A stretch of DNA of 64,000 bases from Polydactylus sextarius (GCA_016801845.1 CM028923.1:5443001-5507000), one strand, 5' to 3'. Counted from the first letter of the stretch, positions 37,218-50,948 are shown. Notes: generated by a model not told the origin, from the letters alone. Made by a program: numbers and translations.

Positions 37218-40200
37218 GTAAAGTCATGCTGCTGGGGGAAGTTCTGGGGATGTTTAGGGGCTTCCAGAGTGGGGCTTCCCAGCTGTAATGATATCATGCC
37301 AAGGGTGTCCTAGCAGGAATGTGAATCATCCATCCACAGGAGCTGTTAATACAACATTATGTCAGCCACACTACAACCTGGAAAGTCCTTCAACAAGTAG
37401 TCCTAACAACTGGGGATGGGGGATTTTGCCCAGCTAAAATTGCTGTCTGTGTCCGCTGGGTTTAGCTTGTGGATGTATTTCCATTTCTTTTGATGAAGCA
37501 GGTGTTAATGTTTAGGCTGCGGTGTCAAAGGTCCTGTCGGCCACAGGGCTGCGCGTTTGAAAAATGAATTTACGTCGCAGTGTGAGCGTGTATATATTTA
37601 TCTGCTTGTGTGTAAGTGTCTGTTTCTAGAAGTTTATGTGTTGCTTTCATTTAGAGCTTTTAGTTTTCACAAGTGGAAATAGTTTCCATGTGTTGTGGCT
37701 TTTTCGGAATACACACTTTTTGGCAACCGGGATGAACACATTAGTCCAATAATATTCTCCAGCGTGTTAGTGAAGGCTCTTGGATATTTATGATATGCTT
37801 GGTTATTGATGTGAGAATGTGTCTGTCCAGTGGAAACTTGGAGTTTCTGGTTTATCGGTTCGTATCGAGACTCAACAAGGGAATGAAACGTTGCGTGTTT
37901 TCATGTCGCATTTTACACCATATTTGTACTGTGCTGGTCAAGTGGTAATTGCTTGTTTTTATGGCGAATAACTTAACATGGAATGACATTAAAGGGAAAG
38001 AGGGAAATTAATATTGTATAATTATATATGTAAACAAAGCAAAAAAAAAAAACAATATAACTTTTATAACATTTCTGAATAATACGTTTTGTTATCTTCT
38101 TATGTATCTTATATTTTTATTTTGTTGAGAATTTGCATTTAAGCTTCTGTTTTCTGTTTTAGGATTCTGAATTTCACTCTCATTTCATGAATCAGTGTGT
38201 CATTCCAATTTCCTTTTCCAATTTTCAGTTTCTTTTTTCAGTTTTCTTTATTAACAGTTGATTATCCTGAATACAGAAATTATAGTAACATTAATGTAAT
38301 ATAACCTTCAATTTCCATTTTATAATGGGTAAAATTTTTTTTTTTTTGTATATAGAAATAGCTCGCCAACATTTTTCACTATTATTTTGAAATTTTATAA
38401 ATTAAAGGAGTAATCAAAAAGATGATTGAAACAGTGATCAGTGCTGAGAATAATCTGTAGTTTGTGCTCTACCTATTTTGTTCTGATGCTGCACGTCATG
38501 GTGTAAACTGGAGCTGTTTCAGCTTCATGTGCATCTGATGCAACAGATTCGCTTCTGTTTCAATCAGTACAGCTATCCACATGAGGCCACGTATTGGCTT
38601 GCGTTTCATTTTTGCCATATGTGTCTAACCATGAGCCAGATCTTCATTTGAGGCCTCAAGTAACAAGAGTTAACAGTGGTGAGTTCTGAGCTTCATCAAA
38701 AACATGGCTACACCACCAGCGACACTGAGGCCTGAAACTGCTGCTGCTCTGCTGACACGCTGCTTTCACTACCTGTTCTCAGGCCTGTGTTAAAGTTCAG
38801 TTGAGACAAATACTGAGAATAATATTTGCAACATAAACCTCAGCCTGTGATGCACTTTGTTCTTAAAATATCACAGTTGGCTTAAAGAAGCCTAACGGGG
38901 GTCATTAGTGAAAATTACCGCCCTATTAATGGAGTCAAGTGATGCTTGTGTTGTCGCATCAGTCAGGAGGAGGTGACTCTGACACTTCAGGCTTATGAGC
39001 CGTCCAACAAAGGCTGTGTTTTCAGAACAGGTGGAAACTTCCACTGTCTGTGGTTTTCCCTCGTGTCGAAGTGTCATGGAGTCATTACTGGGAACCGACA
39101 GACCGAGACATTAACATGCTCTCACACTGAGGCGTACAGTTTCACTTTGCCTGTTCCTCCCCTTCCTCTTTTTCTTTTCACGTCTTGTTCTGCGAGTTTG
39201 ACTCAGTACTCGTGTCAGCACACATCTCGAGATCACGACCTCTCTGATCCACTTACAACAACTCAGAACAAAAAGATGGGAGTGTGAGCCAGAGGGAGGT
39301 TTTATTCTGGTTTTATTCTGCTGATGCAGAGATTTTTTGGAGCTTTCCTTCTGCAAGCATGGGATGCTGGTGTGCTTTTTGTTTGTTAAAACATCAGCTG
39401 TTTATGCAAGAAGTTTAAAACAAAGATCCCCCAAGCTGTGACTTTCCATTTTTCCAAGCTGAGGTGGATTTCTAGAGTTTGTCTTATACTGTGGTCTGAC
39501 TAAAGGGCTTTGATTTGTGTGTATTATCCCCCTGTTACTCACCTAATGGTCTGGCCCATGCCCACTGATGATGACTATGGTGATGTCAGAGCAAAGAGCT
39601 CAAAGCGGCTTTGGCGGGGCATAGTGTTGGAGGGGGATGGGCAGGCTAGAGGTTAAAGAGGTGACAGAAAACAATCCATGATAAGAAGAAAGATAAACAC
39701 ACTCATATCTACAGATACATATATAAACTCTTGTGCAGTCATGCAGAGATCATGTACACACCTCCACATATCTATCGTGTTGTGCAGTTGCTTCATCCAA
39801 CAAACAGATGACTGCACAGAGGGATTAAGACACACACACAGCGGGACGCCAGCGGGAAGTCATCTCATTGCAAAAGTCATCATCAGATCAGCGCGGCGGT
39901 GCTCCTGAGATGTCGACAGGAGGTCACGTGACTGTAATGTAGTGCAGGCCGGTGAGAGACTAGCCATGCCATGATGTAATGGTTAAACGCGTGCCATGGC
40001 ACAGCCTTATGCAGCACAACATCACCACAGACCCAGCGGGCAGACATTTGTCCTTGTGCACCTTGGCAGCTGCTGCCTTCGCATTGGCTGAATAAACATT
40101 CGCGGAGGGATTTGGGTAAATAACTGAAGTGCTTCACTATTGGACGGAAAGGTGTTTTTACTCATCATCATATTAACTATTTTCCTATCGGTCATAAATT

Positions 40201-42534
40201 CATGTTTAGAGGGATTTAAGGAAGCTTTAGCTACTGGATGAAACAATTTTAGTGATGTACTCTGCTGCAGTATTAGTCAAAGTCTTCTTCAGGGACATGT
40301 TGTGTACTGACATTAAATGAAGTCTTTTTAAAGAACTGGAACTATTCGCTGGTTCAGATGTCAAAATAAGTAGCTCAGCTCTCAGGGCAGGATTGTGCAG
40401 CTTGACATGTCACGATCATCAACACAAAGAGGTTCTCATTTTCTCTTTGCAAGTTCTACAATGGGGATCAGTCAGTATCTGGATATTATTGCCGTTTATT
40501 TAACATTCACTGAAATTGTTCAATGTACTAGAATGAGGAGCATTGGCATTGTTCTCATGTATATTGTTATCCTTGGTGATTTCCAGCTTTGGAGCAGTGT
40601 CAATAGGCAAATGTCCTCTTTTGCAATTGGCTGGAGTGGAGTTGGAGTTGTGTTCATTAGGGTAAACAAGCTGTGCTCCAGAGATAGCACTAAGGCCATT
40701 CACCCCCACTCTGGCACTGAGCTGATAGTAATACCAGCCTGCACGCACACACTGACACACAAGCATCATTCAACTCCTCTGTTCCCTGTTTACTTCAATG
40801 CATCGCTGCACCACCAGCACAGTAACACGACTCAAAACAGAAACAATGCAAACACACACACCCACACACACACACACACACGCACTCTACAACCTCCCTG
40901 GACAATCCCCCTGGACTGGAGCGCCGTGCTTGGCTCCTGGCTGTCATTCTCATTCACGTTGGTTTTTTACTAATGTGTCCAATATTATGCTCTGTCTGTG
41001 ATGACCTCATCTGAGAGCACAGCTGCCAGTAGGCAGCAGACTGCTTATGAAACCAGGCCACTCTATCCCTAAAATTCAGGGGTTGTGCAACTGGAGTGGG
41101 TGCTCAGTGTGCCCGTGTGTGAGTGTAACTTTGTATTTGGTAGAAATGTATGATTATGCAACAGGATTGATATTATTTCAGTGAATAAAAATTCAGCTGA
41201 AATTTGTGAGTAGTTGTGTTGCGCACCGCTCAAAAGGACAGTTCATCGAGTGCACGTGGATGCACGCAAATACTCGTACGTGCACACATTTGAAAGTCTG
41301 AGACCACTTCTGAATAATAGATACAGAAGGGATGTGTCAAAGTCCTTGGAGTGGCCTGGAAACACAGAGCAGATTAAATGTGCACCAACACTGACCTCAG
41401 CCAGACTGCGTTACACACACATGCACACACGCACCCGGTTCGCTGTGATGACAACACTCGCGCTGACCAATGAGATAAGCGGCAGTTACCAGAGCTCAGA
41501 GGAGAAGCTTCATACAGACAATTGTGATTGTGTGTCTGTTTTAAACCCTTCACTTGTCACTGAGCCGTTTGGACAGGTGGTGCTAAGGGACTGAAAATAG
41601 TAGAGCTATTTGTGGTGTTATTTGTGGTGCATCTGTAGTTTACAACCTTTACTTTCAAATCAATTTTCAGTTTGGCAGTAGACTTAATAGGATCCTGCAG
41701 CTTCTAAAATCATTAAATGCAATTAGAAAGGAAGTGCATGGTTAAATATTATCATCTTCTAATAGCTAGAAAATAAAAAAGTCTAAAGCTGAACCAAATT
41801 TCAAAGTTCATTATTTAAGCCATTACAGCTTTCAACATTCAGACCTTTACTTGGGTAAACTTGATAAACTTTGTAGTCTGCTGGTTCTGTTTGTGTACCA
41901 GGGGCAACCACCGTTAGTTCTGGTGACATTTGATTTGTATTTCCTGACTTGTGTTTAACTTTTTCCCAGCTCAGGCTTCATATTGTATTGAAAGCTGAAG
42001 ATGTTCTACATATGTAAGAGTCACAGTTTCCCTGTTATGCGTGTATGACAGTTACAGTTATCTTACTAGATTTCAGGCTTTGAGGTTTGAGTGTGTACTT
42101 TTTGTTGTGCGTGCATCTCTTACCATTTGTGCCTCTGTCACCTGTAAACAACATCACGCTCACTGAGGTACACCTGAATATCAGGCCGCTCTTTGTCAAG
42201 CTTGCCGGCCTGTTGCACCAGGAGGAGCTCGTGTACATGTTTCTGCTGCTTGTCAGCTTTTCAGACAAGAACAAACATGACCTACTTGTTGATAATTGGA
42301 CCCTTGAACATCATCTGCTTTCCAAGCCCTTCAAACTTCTCCTCCTCCTTTAAAGAAGCCATGAATAATGAAGTGAGCTTTGCGTCATCATTTGTACGGG
42401 TAACAATGTTGGCATGTCAAGCCAAGGCATCTGATCCTCTCTTCCAGTGACATGATGGAATATGTTGGCCGGTGTTAGCTTTCACCAGGTAAGGCTGCAA
42501 TATTGATGAAGAGGGTGAGACGGTTTTTCCACTG
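37218..42534. other. Mostly noncoding, one possible further exon
   Basis: A 68-bp segment (38963-39030) lies between ATCAG and ACAG|GTGG and continues the frame and phase of the exon pair before it (QEEVTLTLQAYEPSNKGCVF), but both splice sites are weak. An AUG-initiated frame at 40407-40973 has two hydrophobic stretches and ends in CA-repeat translation; it is treated as chance. Otherwise no gene or repeat family was seen. Confidence 0.3.
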
Positions 42535-42702
42535 CCTCAAACTCATAGCGGCTCCTCCTCTCGTTGGCTCGTCCCGATCATTTGATACGATGGTGTCCTG
42601 GGGCAGCGGCTGGACCGACAGGTAGCTGCTTGGACGAGTTGGCCGAAGCGAAGCGTAGAAGGGAAGGGAGGAGCGCAGCTCAGCGCGCTGCACATTTTCC
42701 AT
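42535..42702. promoter_or_regulatory. CpG-dense patch, possible promoter or first exon
   Basis: More than a dozen CpGs fall within about 150 bp, unlike the CpG-poor surroundings. Both strands are open. On the minus strand an ATG at 42702 opens a 75-codon frame containing an internal ATG with a fair context (GCCGCTATGA) and the segment MSLRQWKNRLTLFINIAALP, a basic then hydrophobic start like a signal anchor. It runs into CCTG|GTGAAAG, a possible donor. On the plus strand a frame without ATG start reads ELAEAKRRREGRSAAQRAAH. CpG-rich DNA is often open in several frames, so neither is claimed as a gene. Confidence 0.35.
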
Positions 42703-42769
42703 CTGTCATGAAAGTGGAGCAGCTCATTATCACAGAGTGCTCTCTACTGAGCTGACCTGAAAAGACAAG

Positions 42770-42771
<2 letters not shown>

Positions 42772-42800
<29 letters not shown>
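42772..42800. repeat. (GT)n microsatellite
   Basis: About 14 GT units just downstream of the CpG-dense patch. Confidence 0.95.
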
Positions 42801-42802
<2 letters not shown>

Positions 42803-45800
42803 TGTGTGATGGAGAGAACATGCATATTGTATCAATGTCTTCTAGTCGTATCTTTCTAATCCTGTGTGTCCACACTCATATACATGACTTTGTGCAAGTG
42901 TGTAAAACCTTGTACATCCACTTCTGTGATGGGAGATTTAATCACATGCTTTCATGTTTATGATGAAGAGCCATCATTGTAGCTCTTTGTTGCGGTGTCA
43001 TCCCAAAACATTCCTGTATCCGTCATCCACCTCCAAACTGAGGCGTCCAACTGACACATTTTTGCAATCAAGAGGATGTTGTTGTCCTCTGTCTCCCAGC
43101 TGTCCTTCTCCACTTGGATAAATCATCACCCTCAAGAGCATATAAATAATGTAGCAAAGGCAGCAGTAATAAAGTGCGAGGCAGTTGAGGATGAAGCGTG
43201 ATGACTGAATGGAAAATATAGGTGTTGACATAAAATGGTAATCCTTCCTCAGTTTGTAGGTGATCAATGGGCCACTTGTGCTTGGATCTTTATAGCACAA
43301 GAAGCAGGATATAAGTGTGCTGCTATATCCATAAATAGTTATTATCTAAAACCCCAGTTGTCCTCATCTGTCTTTTGGTCTCGGGGGTGTTAAGAGGTTT
43401 TTTGTCGGTAGTCTGGTAGCAGATTTGAGACGAGGGACATCGGTCCTTTGTGAGGAAATCCACCTAGTGCACCTTGTGATGAACACAAACAATTTCCAAA
43501 GGGAGAGGATATAAAAGAGCTTTTTCTCTTTGCGTGACCCCTGGGGTTTAATGTCCCGTTTGAGAATTCAGCATGTCAATTTGTGACTGTGCTTGAGGGC
43601 ACAACAGAAGCAGTGGCTCTGATATAGGAGGGCAGACTGAGTAAAAGAATAGGGAGGAGAGGGAGGATGAAGGCACAGCAGGGGAGTGCAAGGGAGAGAA
43701 ACGAAATAAATCTGGAGGGACCTTGCGGATTGGTAATAAAGCCTCTGAGCCCAGATGTCCATCTGAATAAAAAGCTATTTCCAGTTGTTGTTTTTTATTT
43801 CCCTCGTCCAGCAGCCCACACAAACAGGCTTTGTCAGAAAAGATCGAGACACCGAGCATGACCGGGGAAAGAATCGCTGCTGAGGAGTTAGGACTAAATC
43901 AGAAAAATTGTCCTTATTGCAGCAGAATTGGAGGTTCGAAGCCACAAAACCTCAGTGAACAATTTGTATCTCACTGTGAGTCCTTCAGCAGCCTTTACCA
44001 CTTGTGCCGCGACTGGAATTAACTTCCCTTCCTCACTCAACCGTGATGATTGATTTCAAGGTCTGGCTGCAAACCTGTCCAAACTGTAGTTGGCAAAAGA
44101 ATCTGTTCTCAGTAGCCATTTCATAATTTGTACACCCTCAGTTTGACAGAGAGGATACCATAGAGGGCATAATTGATTACCTGCTGTGTCCTTGTTATGT
44201 CTACAGCCTTGGAGCTGCAGGGCGCTGGATGGCGTGTCACACTTGTAGCTATAGTGCATGGCTGCCGTGGTTTATCACAAAGCAGGCCATAACCTGTTTG
44301 ACGTTTCAAGCCCGGTCCCTAAAATAGAAACGATGGCGTGTTGCGAGTATCAGAGCTGCTTTGTGAAATAATTTATCTCACAGCAGCATCTTAAATATTA
44401 AATATGCTGATGTTGTGCTGAATATCAGCCTGAAAACCATTTAAAAAAAGTTGCACCCACAAGTGATACATCTGGTTCAAAAAGATAAAACAATGTACAA
44501 CGCAGGAAAAATTATACGCAAACTCTCAAATGTTACTTAAGGTATTTTGTCTTTTTGATGTTTAGTTGTTTGCTGCTGTGGATTGAAGAAGAAGTACATC
44601 CTGTCAGTTCAGACATGCTGAAGTTGAAAACAGCAGCAGAACTTCTTCTGTTGCTTCTTTGATCCTTTCCAAATCAATGCACCCTATCTTTTATTGCTTT
44701 ACAATAGCAAAATAATTAATTCTTGGACTGTGGCCAAGAGAGATATGGACCTTACTATCTCTGATCTCTTTCACTCATCATATATCCCACTTATTCAATT
44801 GTTTCCTTCCCTTGCAATAAACAGGCATTAACTTTCCAAATTGCACCATCAACCCTTCATCAAGGGACAAGGAAATTGTCAACTAAGCATGACACTGTTC
44901 CAACCTGTTTGGCTCGTCTTGTGCTTATAAAGTCTGAAAGACCAAAGGTGGCAACACAGAGACAGTGGCTCAGGGCAAAGTGTGTTCTCTTTCAAATAGG
45001 GCAAAGGGTTCATTTTTTTCCTCACTGAGTTTTTTTTTTTTTCCTCTGCCGCTGACGTGGAATATTTCACAGCGTTTTTCAGCACTCGCTGAAATATCTT
45101 ACATTAAATGCAATTACATTACTGTCCACTTTGCTCTCACATCTGAGAGTGCAGCGCATACAGGGGAAATATTTTCTTAATGCAGAAAAATGTCTCTAAA
45201 GGAGAAGAGGAGTCTGACTAAGTGTGTCTGCTCAGTAAATTGACTGCAGATACTTGACCTTGCCCAGTCTCTCTCTCTCTCTCTCAAACCCTTGGTTACA
45301 ACTGAGACATGTATCTGAAGCTGGTTTACTGAAGAGACTCACTATTTGAGCCCTTTGAACCTTGATGTACATGTAGGGGGATGGGATGCGAGTCCAGCCT
45401 TAGCCTGATAGCTAAATAACCTTGTTGTGCTAATACACTACATGTCGATAAGCCTTTAAAAGCTCAAGCTCTAAGCTTCATAACTTATGAATTATTAAAA
45501 AACTGACAATATGCATAAGATTTCTCTGTTGCAGCAAGTTAGTGTTGGTTTAGTTTTAATCTGAGAGTGGGTGTGAAGGAGTCTGCAAAAGGTTAACCCC
45601 AATCAGTATGGAAATAATTCTATGTTGAATTGACTAGACAGCTACAGTATGTCCTCGGCTGACCTAGTTAACCATGTGCATAATATCCCTCTGCTCCAAT
45701 TGCTGTTGACTCATAGCAGAATGACGATGTCTCCTGTATGTCAGGCGAGGGAGAAGCTGAGTCTTAATATGTGACCGAACACCCTGAACTCATTTAACTT

Positions 45801-46199
45801 TCCAAACCTCATTTAACTTTGTAGGAGATTCACTTTAGATCAGTCAAAGTTTGATCAAAGTGTCCCCCTTTGACATAGTCCTTAATAAGAGATGGCTTCA
45901 AATGAACTGAAATCAAACGTCAATGATCTATGGAAAACATATCTAATAGATCCCCCAGATGTTATTTATGAACTGTGTGTTTCAGGTCAGCACTGTAGAA
46001 GCCTGATATGTCTAATACTTTGATGCATAACTATTGATTATTTGACACTATTCATCAATAGCTGTTACATACTTGTAATAAAAGGAATCACAAGTTCAAA
46101 AACAATTGGACTAAATTATCCAAGTTTATAGGAAAACCTGCTGCAGTAGTTACTGCTACACAACGATAGCACTTGAAGAAAACTTAAAGGCTTAACAAA
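42801..46199. other. Unique noncoding stretch
   Basis: Antiparallel open frames near 43548-43861 and an open plus-strand frame 43831-44022 have no splice or motif support. No recognised repeat. Confidence 0.35.
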
Positions 46200-46435
46200 C
46201 CAAACAAAATTTCATGATGATTCATTTAATAGATATTGAGACAATTTACACAAAACCACATGACAATGAATCTTTAAAGTTTGTGGGATTCACCATCAGA
46301 GATCACAAAATTCACAAGCATTCATTCAGAAAACTCAAGTCATGTCTAAGCCAAGTTGTGGTCGTCCATTGTACAGCTGTTGAGATATTTCAGTCTTTCA
46401 AAGTGGAGACCTGACCAAGCAGCACTCTAAAAGGT
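46200..46435 (+). mobile_element. Degraded fish interspersed repeat
   Basis: Phrases appear in the order AAAATTTCATGATGATTCAT, GTGGGATTCACCATCAGAG, GTACAGCTGTTGAGATATTT and CAGTCTTTCAAAGTGGAGACC. They echo a common fish repeat that reads along the lines of GGATTCATCCTCTGGG, TTTCATGGCAATCCATCC and GTTGTTGAGATATTTCAGTC. The superfamily cannot be assigned from this copy. The open frame across it is incidental. Confidence 0.5.
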
Positions 46436-48652
46436 TTTTAAAAAGCTGCTCTCTGGTAGGATGATTCACATAGTCTGGAATAATTGGTATGGCCGGCTTT
46501 GTCCCGGGAGACAGGATTAGTGTGCATGTGTGTTGGTCAGTGTGATAGTAAGTGGATGCGCCTGAATGCATGTGTTGGTTTCTGTACAGAGAATATTCTG
46601 TATTTCTGTGTTAGGTAGGTAGTCTGAACTTGCCTGTCTCAAATCTTCTGGTTGTCTTGACTGCACAGGAACTCCTTTGGTCACTTGTTACCTCCCTGGC
46701 TGAAAACAAGCTCTTGAACTCGTATTGAGTCTCCCAAGTCTGTGTCTCTCCCACACACACACAGCATACACTCGCTTCCTGGTAGAATCTCCACTTCCTT
46801 CCCTAATTGCCCCTGGGGGCTCACTGGACCTTGGCATTCCTCTCACTCAGCACTTAGAGTTTAGTTGCTCGCCAGTGTCAGGGCATGACAGTCTTGCCAC
46901 CCGTATGTCCTGACAGCAACACTGCGTCGTGGCGACACGTTAACACTTTTGCCACCCCTACGAGCACAGCACGAAGGGCCGTGGCACTTGGACAGGTAAT
47001 GACGTAACCCAACAGCTTGTTCTTGTGAGATCATCTCTCCTCACTGCACTAATGGAGAGGTGGTGAGTATGTGTGAAGCCACTAGACCCAGGGGACAAAT
47101 TGAGAATGAAGAAAAAGGCACTTCCTGTTTGTTAGAGCACATTCACTATGAACTTTAAGGGAGATATGTAGATATGTGTGTAGAGGCTGCTTTTTAATTA
47201 CGGTTCACTGGGTTTGTTATACTGTTGTAAATTGTCTGACTGTGCTCAAGGATTATAGCTCTTGTTAAAGTGCTTTTTTGTTCCTTGTTATATTCAAGTA
47301 ATGATGCAGAAACCCATTCAGAGATTTTGCACTTGACCCTGAAAAATATTATTTTAGAAGTGTTTGTAAATGAGGAGCATAATGTCATAGTTAAATTCAA
47401 TGTGTATGCACTTGCAGGAATACTTCCACATCTGTTGTTTGTAGAGCGCAGCACCTTCCAAACAGGAAGTGGAAGCATTCAACCAAGAATGTGTTTCACT
47501 TTATTTTCAACAGCAATGCTCCATATTGTTTTCGGTCACATACATTGATAAAAAAAAAAGTATTTTACAGCAGCTAGAAACGGCTGAGTGACAGGAAACA
47601 AAACTGCTCCGTGGTGGTTGATTAGTTTGTAATGTTATAGCTACAAACGTCGACATCATTCCAGTGGAGCAGCAGACAGTAGCTGTAGCAGCATGTGGTG
47701 TTTGTGGAGCAAGCAGTCGCTCCCTGATTCAATCAAATGTTTCTTTCAGTGGCACCACCACGCTGCGTGTTTGTGTTGACTCATGCTACTTAACCTGGAC
47801 CTCTGCATACATGCTGCCGTTTAAGTAGCATGTATGCCAAACATGAGGCCTCTCTTCAGATAAGAACATACATAGAGTATAAAGGAGCTTACATGCAGGG
47901 TCAGAGGGAAACAGTGGCTCAGTATTTGGAGCATTTAAAAAATTAGGTGTCCCACATACAACTGAGGAAACATATTTTGATCATCAATCATGACTCTATG
48001 TTCATAAGAGATTATGTAAAGTATATGGAATATATTAACTTGTTCTAAGCCTAACGCCTAATGTCTGATCAGCTTTGGTTCCTCTTATTTAACCTTTTGG
48101 AAAGTGCTGGATTTATATTCTATTCTAGTCTTTGTTTGATTTGTTTAGATCAAATGAAACCTATGAGATATGATAATAGAAAATTTGGACAAAAATATGT
48201 TTTATGTGTGCGTTTAAGTAAGCAATATGAGGGGTGACAGGTGTCACAATTTACAAAGGAAATGGAGATAAAAATGCAAAAATTCATATGGCTTTAATTT
48301 GTAAAGTCACAGAATACGTAAATAGGAAATCCTCCCAGCATGCTTCAGGGTCAAAGACCATTGGGCCAAGTTTCCATTCCCTCGTTGTTACATATTAAGT
48401 AAAGAAGAGTGAAAATGACATTTCAGTCAAATATATGAAGCTATATAAATATTTATTGAGTGCAATTTTTCAGGTTGAGTCGAGGTTTTAGTGCAAAAAC
48501 CCCATGCATGAAGAAGAATGTGAGCGTTTCCTGTCTTGATGTGTTTCCATGTGTTTGTTGTATGTGTGGTTGTACTCGATGCGACATCATAGTCACGATG
48601 CCTGGAAAACTATTAGAAAAGCCAGAAGAGCGACAATGGCGGTGTAATCCCT

Positions 48653-48654
<2 letters not shown>
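46436..48654. other. Unique noncoding stretch
   Basis: Contains overlapping inverted repeats at 47782-47837. No gene is supported. Confidence 0.4.
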
Positions 48655-48687
<33 letters not shown>

Positions 48688-48854
48688 TGTCAGAGAGAGG
48701 AAGATGGGAGTCTAATCCTGATGCTGATGGTGTAGGACTTATCAGAGAGTGTGTGTGTGTGTGTGTGTGTCTGTCTGTCTGTCTGTCTGACTGTTGTATT
48801 CCATACCATGATTGAATGCAATACTCACATACACACAAGTTCTCTCTCTCTCTT

Positions 48855-48913
<59 letters not shown>
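48655..48913. repeat. Microsatellite cluster: two (GT)n, (CTGT)n, (CT)n and (CA)n
   Basis: GT tracts lie at 48655-48687 and 48749-48770, CTGT units at 48770-48790, CT-rich sequence at 48840-48861 and a CA tract at 48863-48913. The GT and CA tracts are mutually inverted. Confidence 0.95.
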
Positions 48914-48915
<2 letters not shown>

Positions 48916-49341
48916 GATCAGACCAGCCAAATGCCTCTATCAAACCCCCTACAGTCCACTATCATCCCATTCCCTGGCACGGTGCGTAGCTTAGCCAACA
49001 AGTCCACACTTGTGTGTATGTGTCTGTCGGTTTTTGTGCCTCTCTGCGTGTCTATTTTGACACATGCTCCTTCCTTCCTGCCTTCTTTTCTCTTATTCAT
49101 CACTTCTTTTTTCTATTCCTCCACTTTTCTCACCTTCCTGAACGCTTTCTCTCTCCTCCACCACATGTTTGCAGTAAGATACATGTAGTAGACAATGAAC
49201 TTGCAAGCAAACCGAAGAGAGGGAGCGCGATAGCAGGGCTAAATTGATACAATCCTATGGAAAATTGGCCTAATCTTGTAGAAAATAGATGTGTCCAGCA
49301 GGATGCTTTCTCTCAGATGCATGGGCATTACTGAGAAAGAC

Positions 49342-49342
<1 letters not shown>
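48914..49342. other. Unique noncoding stretch
   Basis: Pyrimidine-rich sequence (49070-49170) without exon signals. Confidence 0.4.
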
Positions 49343-49414
<72 letters not shown>

Positions 49415-49458
49415 CACACACACACACACATATATATATACACACATGTATGTATGTA
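49343..49458. repeat. (TA)n/(CA)n compound microsatellite
   Basis: TA tract of about 33 units (49343-49408), then CATATA, a short CA tract, more TA, and ACATGTATGTATG units. Confidence 0.97.
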
Positions 49459-49811
49459 TAAAACTTGTGCTGTAAATTAAGATTTGGAGAAAACAAAAGT
49501 TAATTTGGATTAGCTGTTGGGGGAAAAAAGCGATGTACTATCTAACAAGAAATAAACCTCACAAGCAGCAGCCTTCTCTTACATTATGAAATATAGATGT
49601 TTCAGGATTGAGGTGGGTGTGTGTGTGTGTGGATGTATCAATGGAGTAATAAGGTTTGCGTAATCACATTTTGTTTATGCAACCAATCTGTGCATATTTT
49701 CACCGACCAAATGTGTCAAAATATCTCTTGTTCTACCTGCGCTTGGAAATGTATCATAATATTTTTAGTTGTGTGCTGTAGGTTGCTGTAGCAGCAGCCA
49801 ACTATAATTAG

Positions 49812-49848
49812 GGTAGTAGTAGTAGTAGTGGTAGTAGTAGTAGTAGTG
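49812..49848. repeat. (GTA)n trinucleotide repeat
   Basis: About 12 GTA units with one GTG variant. Confidence 0.93.
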
Positions 49849-50948
49849 TGTCTTTATCTTTATCTGTAATATAACTTGTTAGATTAATGTTGAATTAATC
49901 AAATAATTAAGCTTTTTCTTTTTTTTTCTTTTTTACGTTTGAACCATTTACATCTAAACCATCAAAATAAAAGCTGTGTAACTTCTCTTTACCCTCTATT
50001 TTCCAAATAACTTTAAGATTGTCCCTAAATTTAGCTCTCCATTTGTACCAGATGCCAAACTTTAATCTGGGGTTATAAATTAAAATGTGACACAAGAATA
50101 AAGAGCCCATAATCTGTTTATATTTGAACGATGTCTTCATATTCGTTTTAATCATCATATACAGGAAACTACAGAAACCTGAAATAAATAAAAATAAATA
50201 AATAAAACAAATATCTATTTAGGAATCACAACCACACTTCTGTCTCCACTCATTCACACAGAAACAAGTGTTAGTACACCTAGAGACTGAACAATGCATC
50301 CAAGCCTCAGTGTTGATGGAAAATTCATTGTTTTATTTTGGAAAATTTCTGTTACTAAATGCGTTGCAGACGTAGCATACCTAAATGAAGAAAAGATTTA
50401 GTTTTAAAACTTCTTTTTTTTTTCATTCTCTCCCTTTCCTAAAACAAAGAATTTATCTGGATTTTAAGTTTTTTTTTTTTCCTTCCTGGGATGTGTTTTG
50501 GTACAAATAACTCATACAAAGGCTTTGACATCTGGCCAGTGGTTTGCTGTGCTCTGGCAAAAAAAAAAAACGGTGACACAAGCTGTGTGGGTTAGAGAGA
50601 AAGAGACAGACACAGAGGGACAGTGCAAGAAGCATGTCACAAAAAAAGTAGAAAGAGATGAGGTGAGATGAAGTGAATAAACACATTTCTATGCATGTTT
50701 GAGAGATGGATATAGGGAGGCAGATGGAGAGAGAGAGAGAGAGGAGCAAATTCAGTGACATCACCGGAGTCAGTTTGTGTCAGCGTGCATGTGTTGAAAG
50801 TGGATGCGAGTGTACTGGAGCGTTTGCTGGGTGGGAGGGAGGGAGGGAAGGCTGCGAGCGAAGTGATGACGTATTGTAATCTGGAATACTGAGAAGCCCA
50901 GCTGTGCAGAATCTGGGCATAGTGAGGGCTTATGTTACGTCACACCAA

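Noticed and set aside
39546..39578. Minus-strand micro-exon ending in GTGAGT
   Set aside because: Only about 32 bp, every frame of the longer version is stopped, no partner exons.
40407..40973. AUG-initiated frame of 188 residues with two hydrophobic stretches
   Set aside because: The C-terminal third is CA-repeat translation, the minus strand is also open over part of it and no homology is apparent. Kept only as a remark.
42447..42489. Plus-strand exon-like piece before CAG|GTAAGG
   Set aside because: All three frames are stopped within it; at most a noncoding exon.
48593..49188. Cys/Val- and Thr/His-rich frames
   Set aside because: Microsatellite cluster translations.
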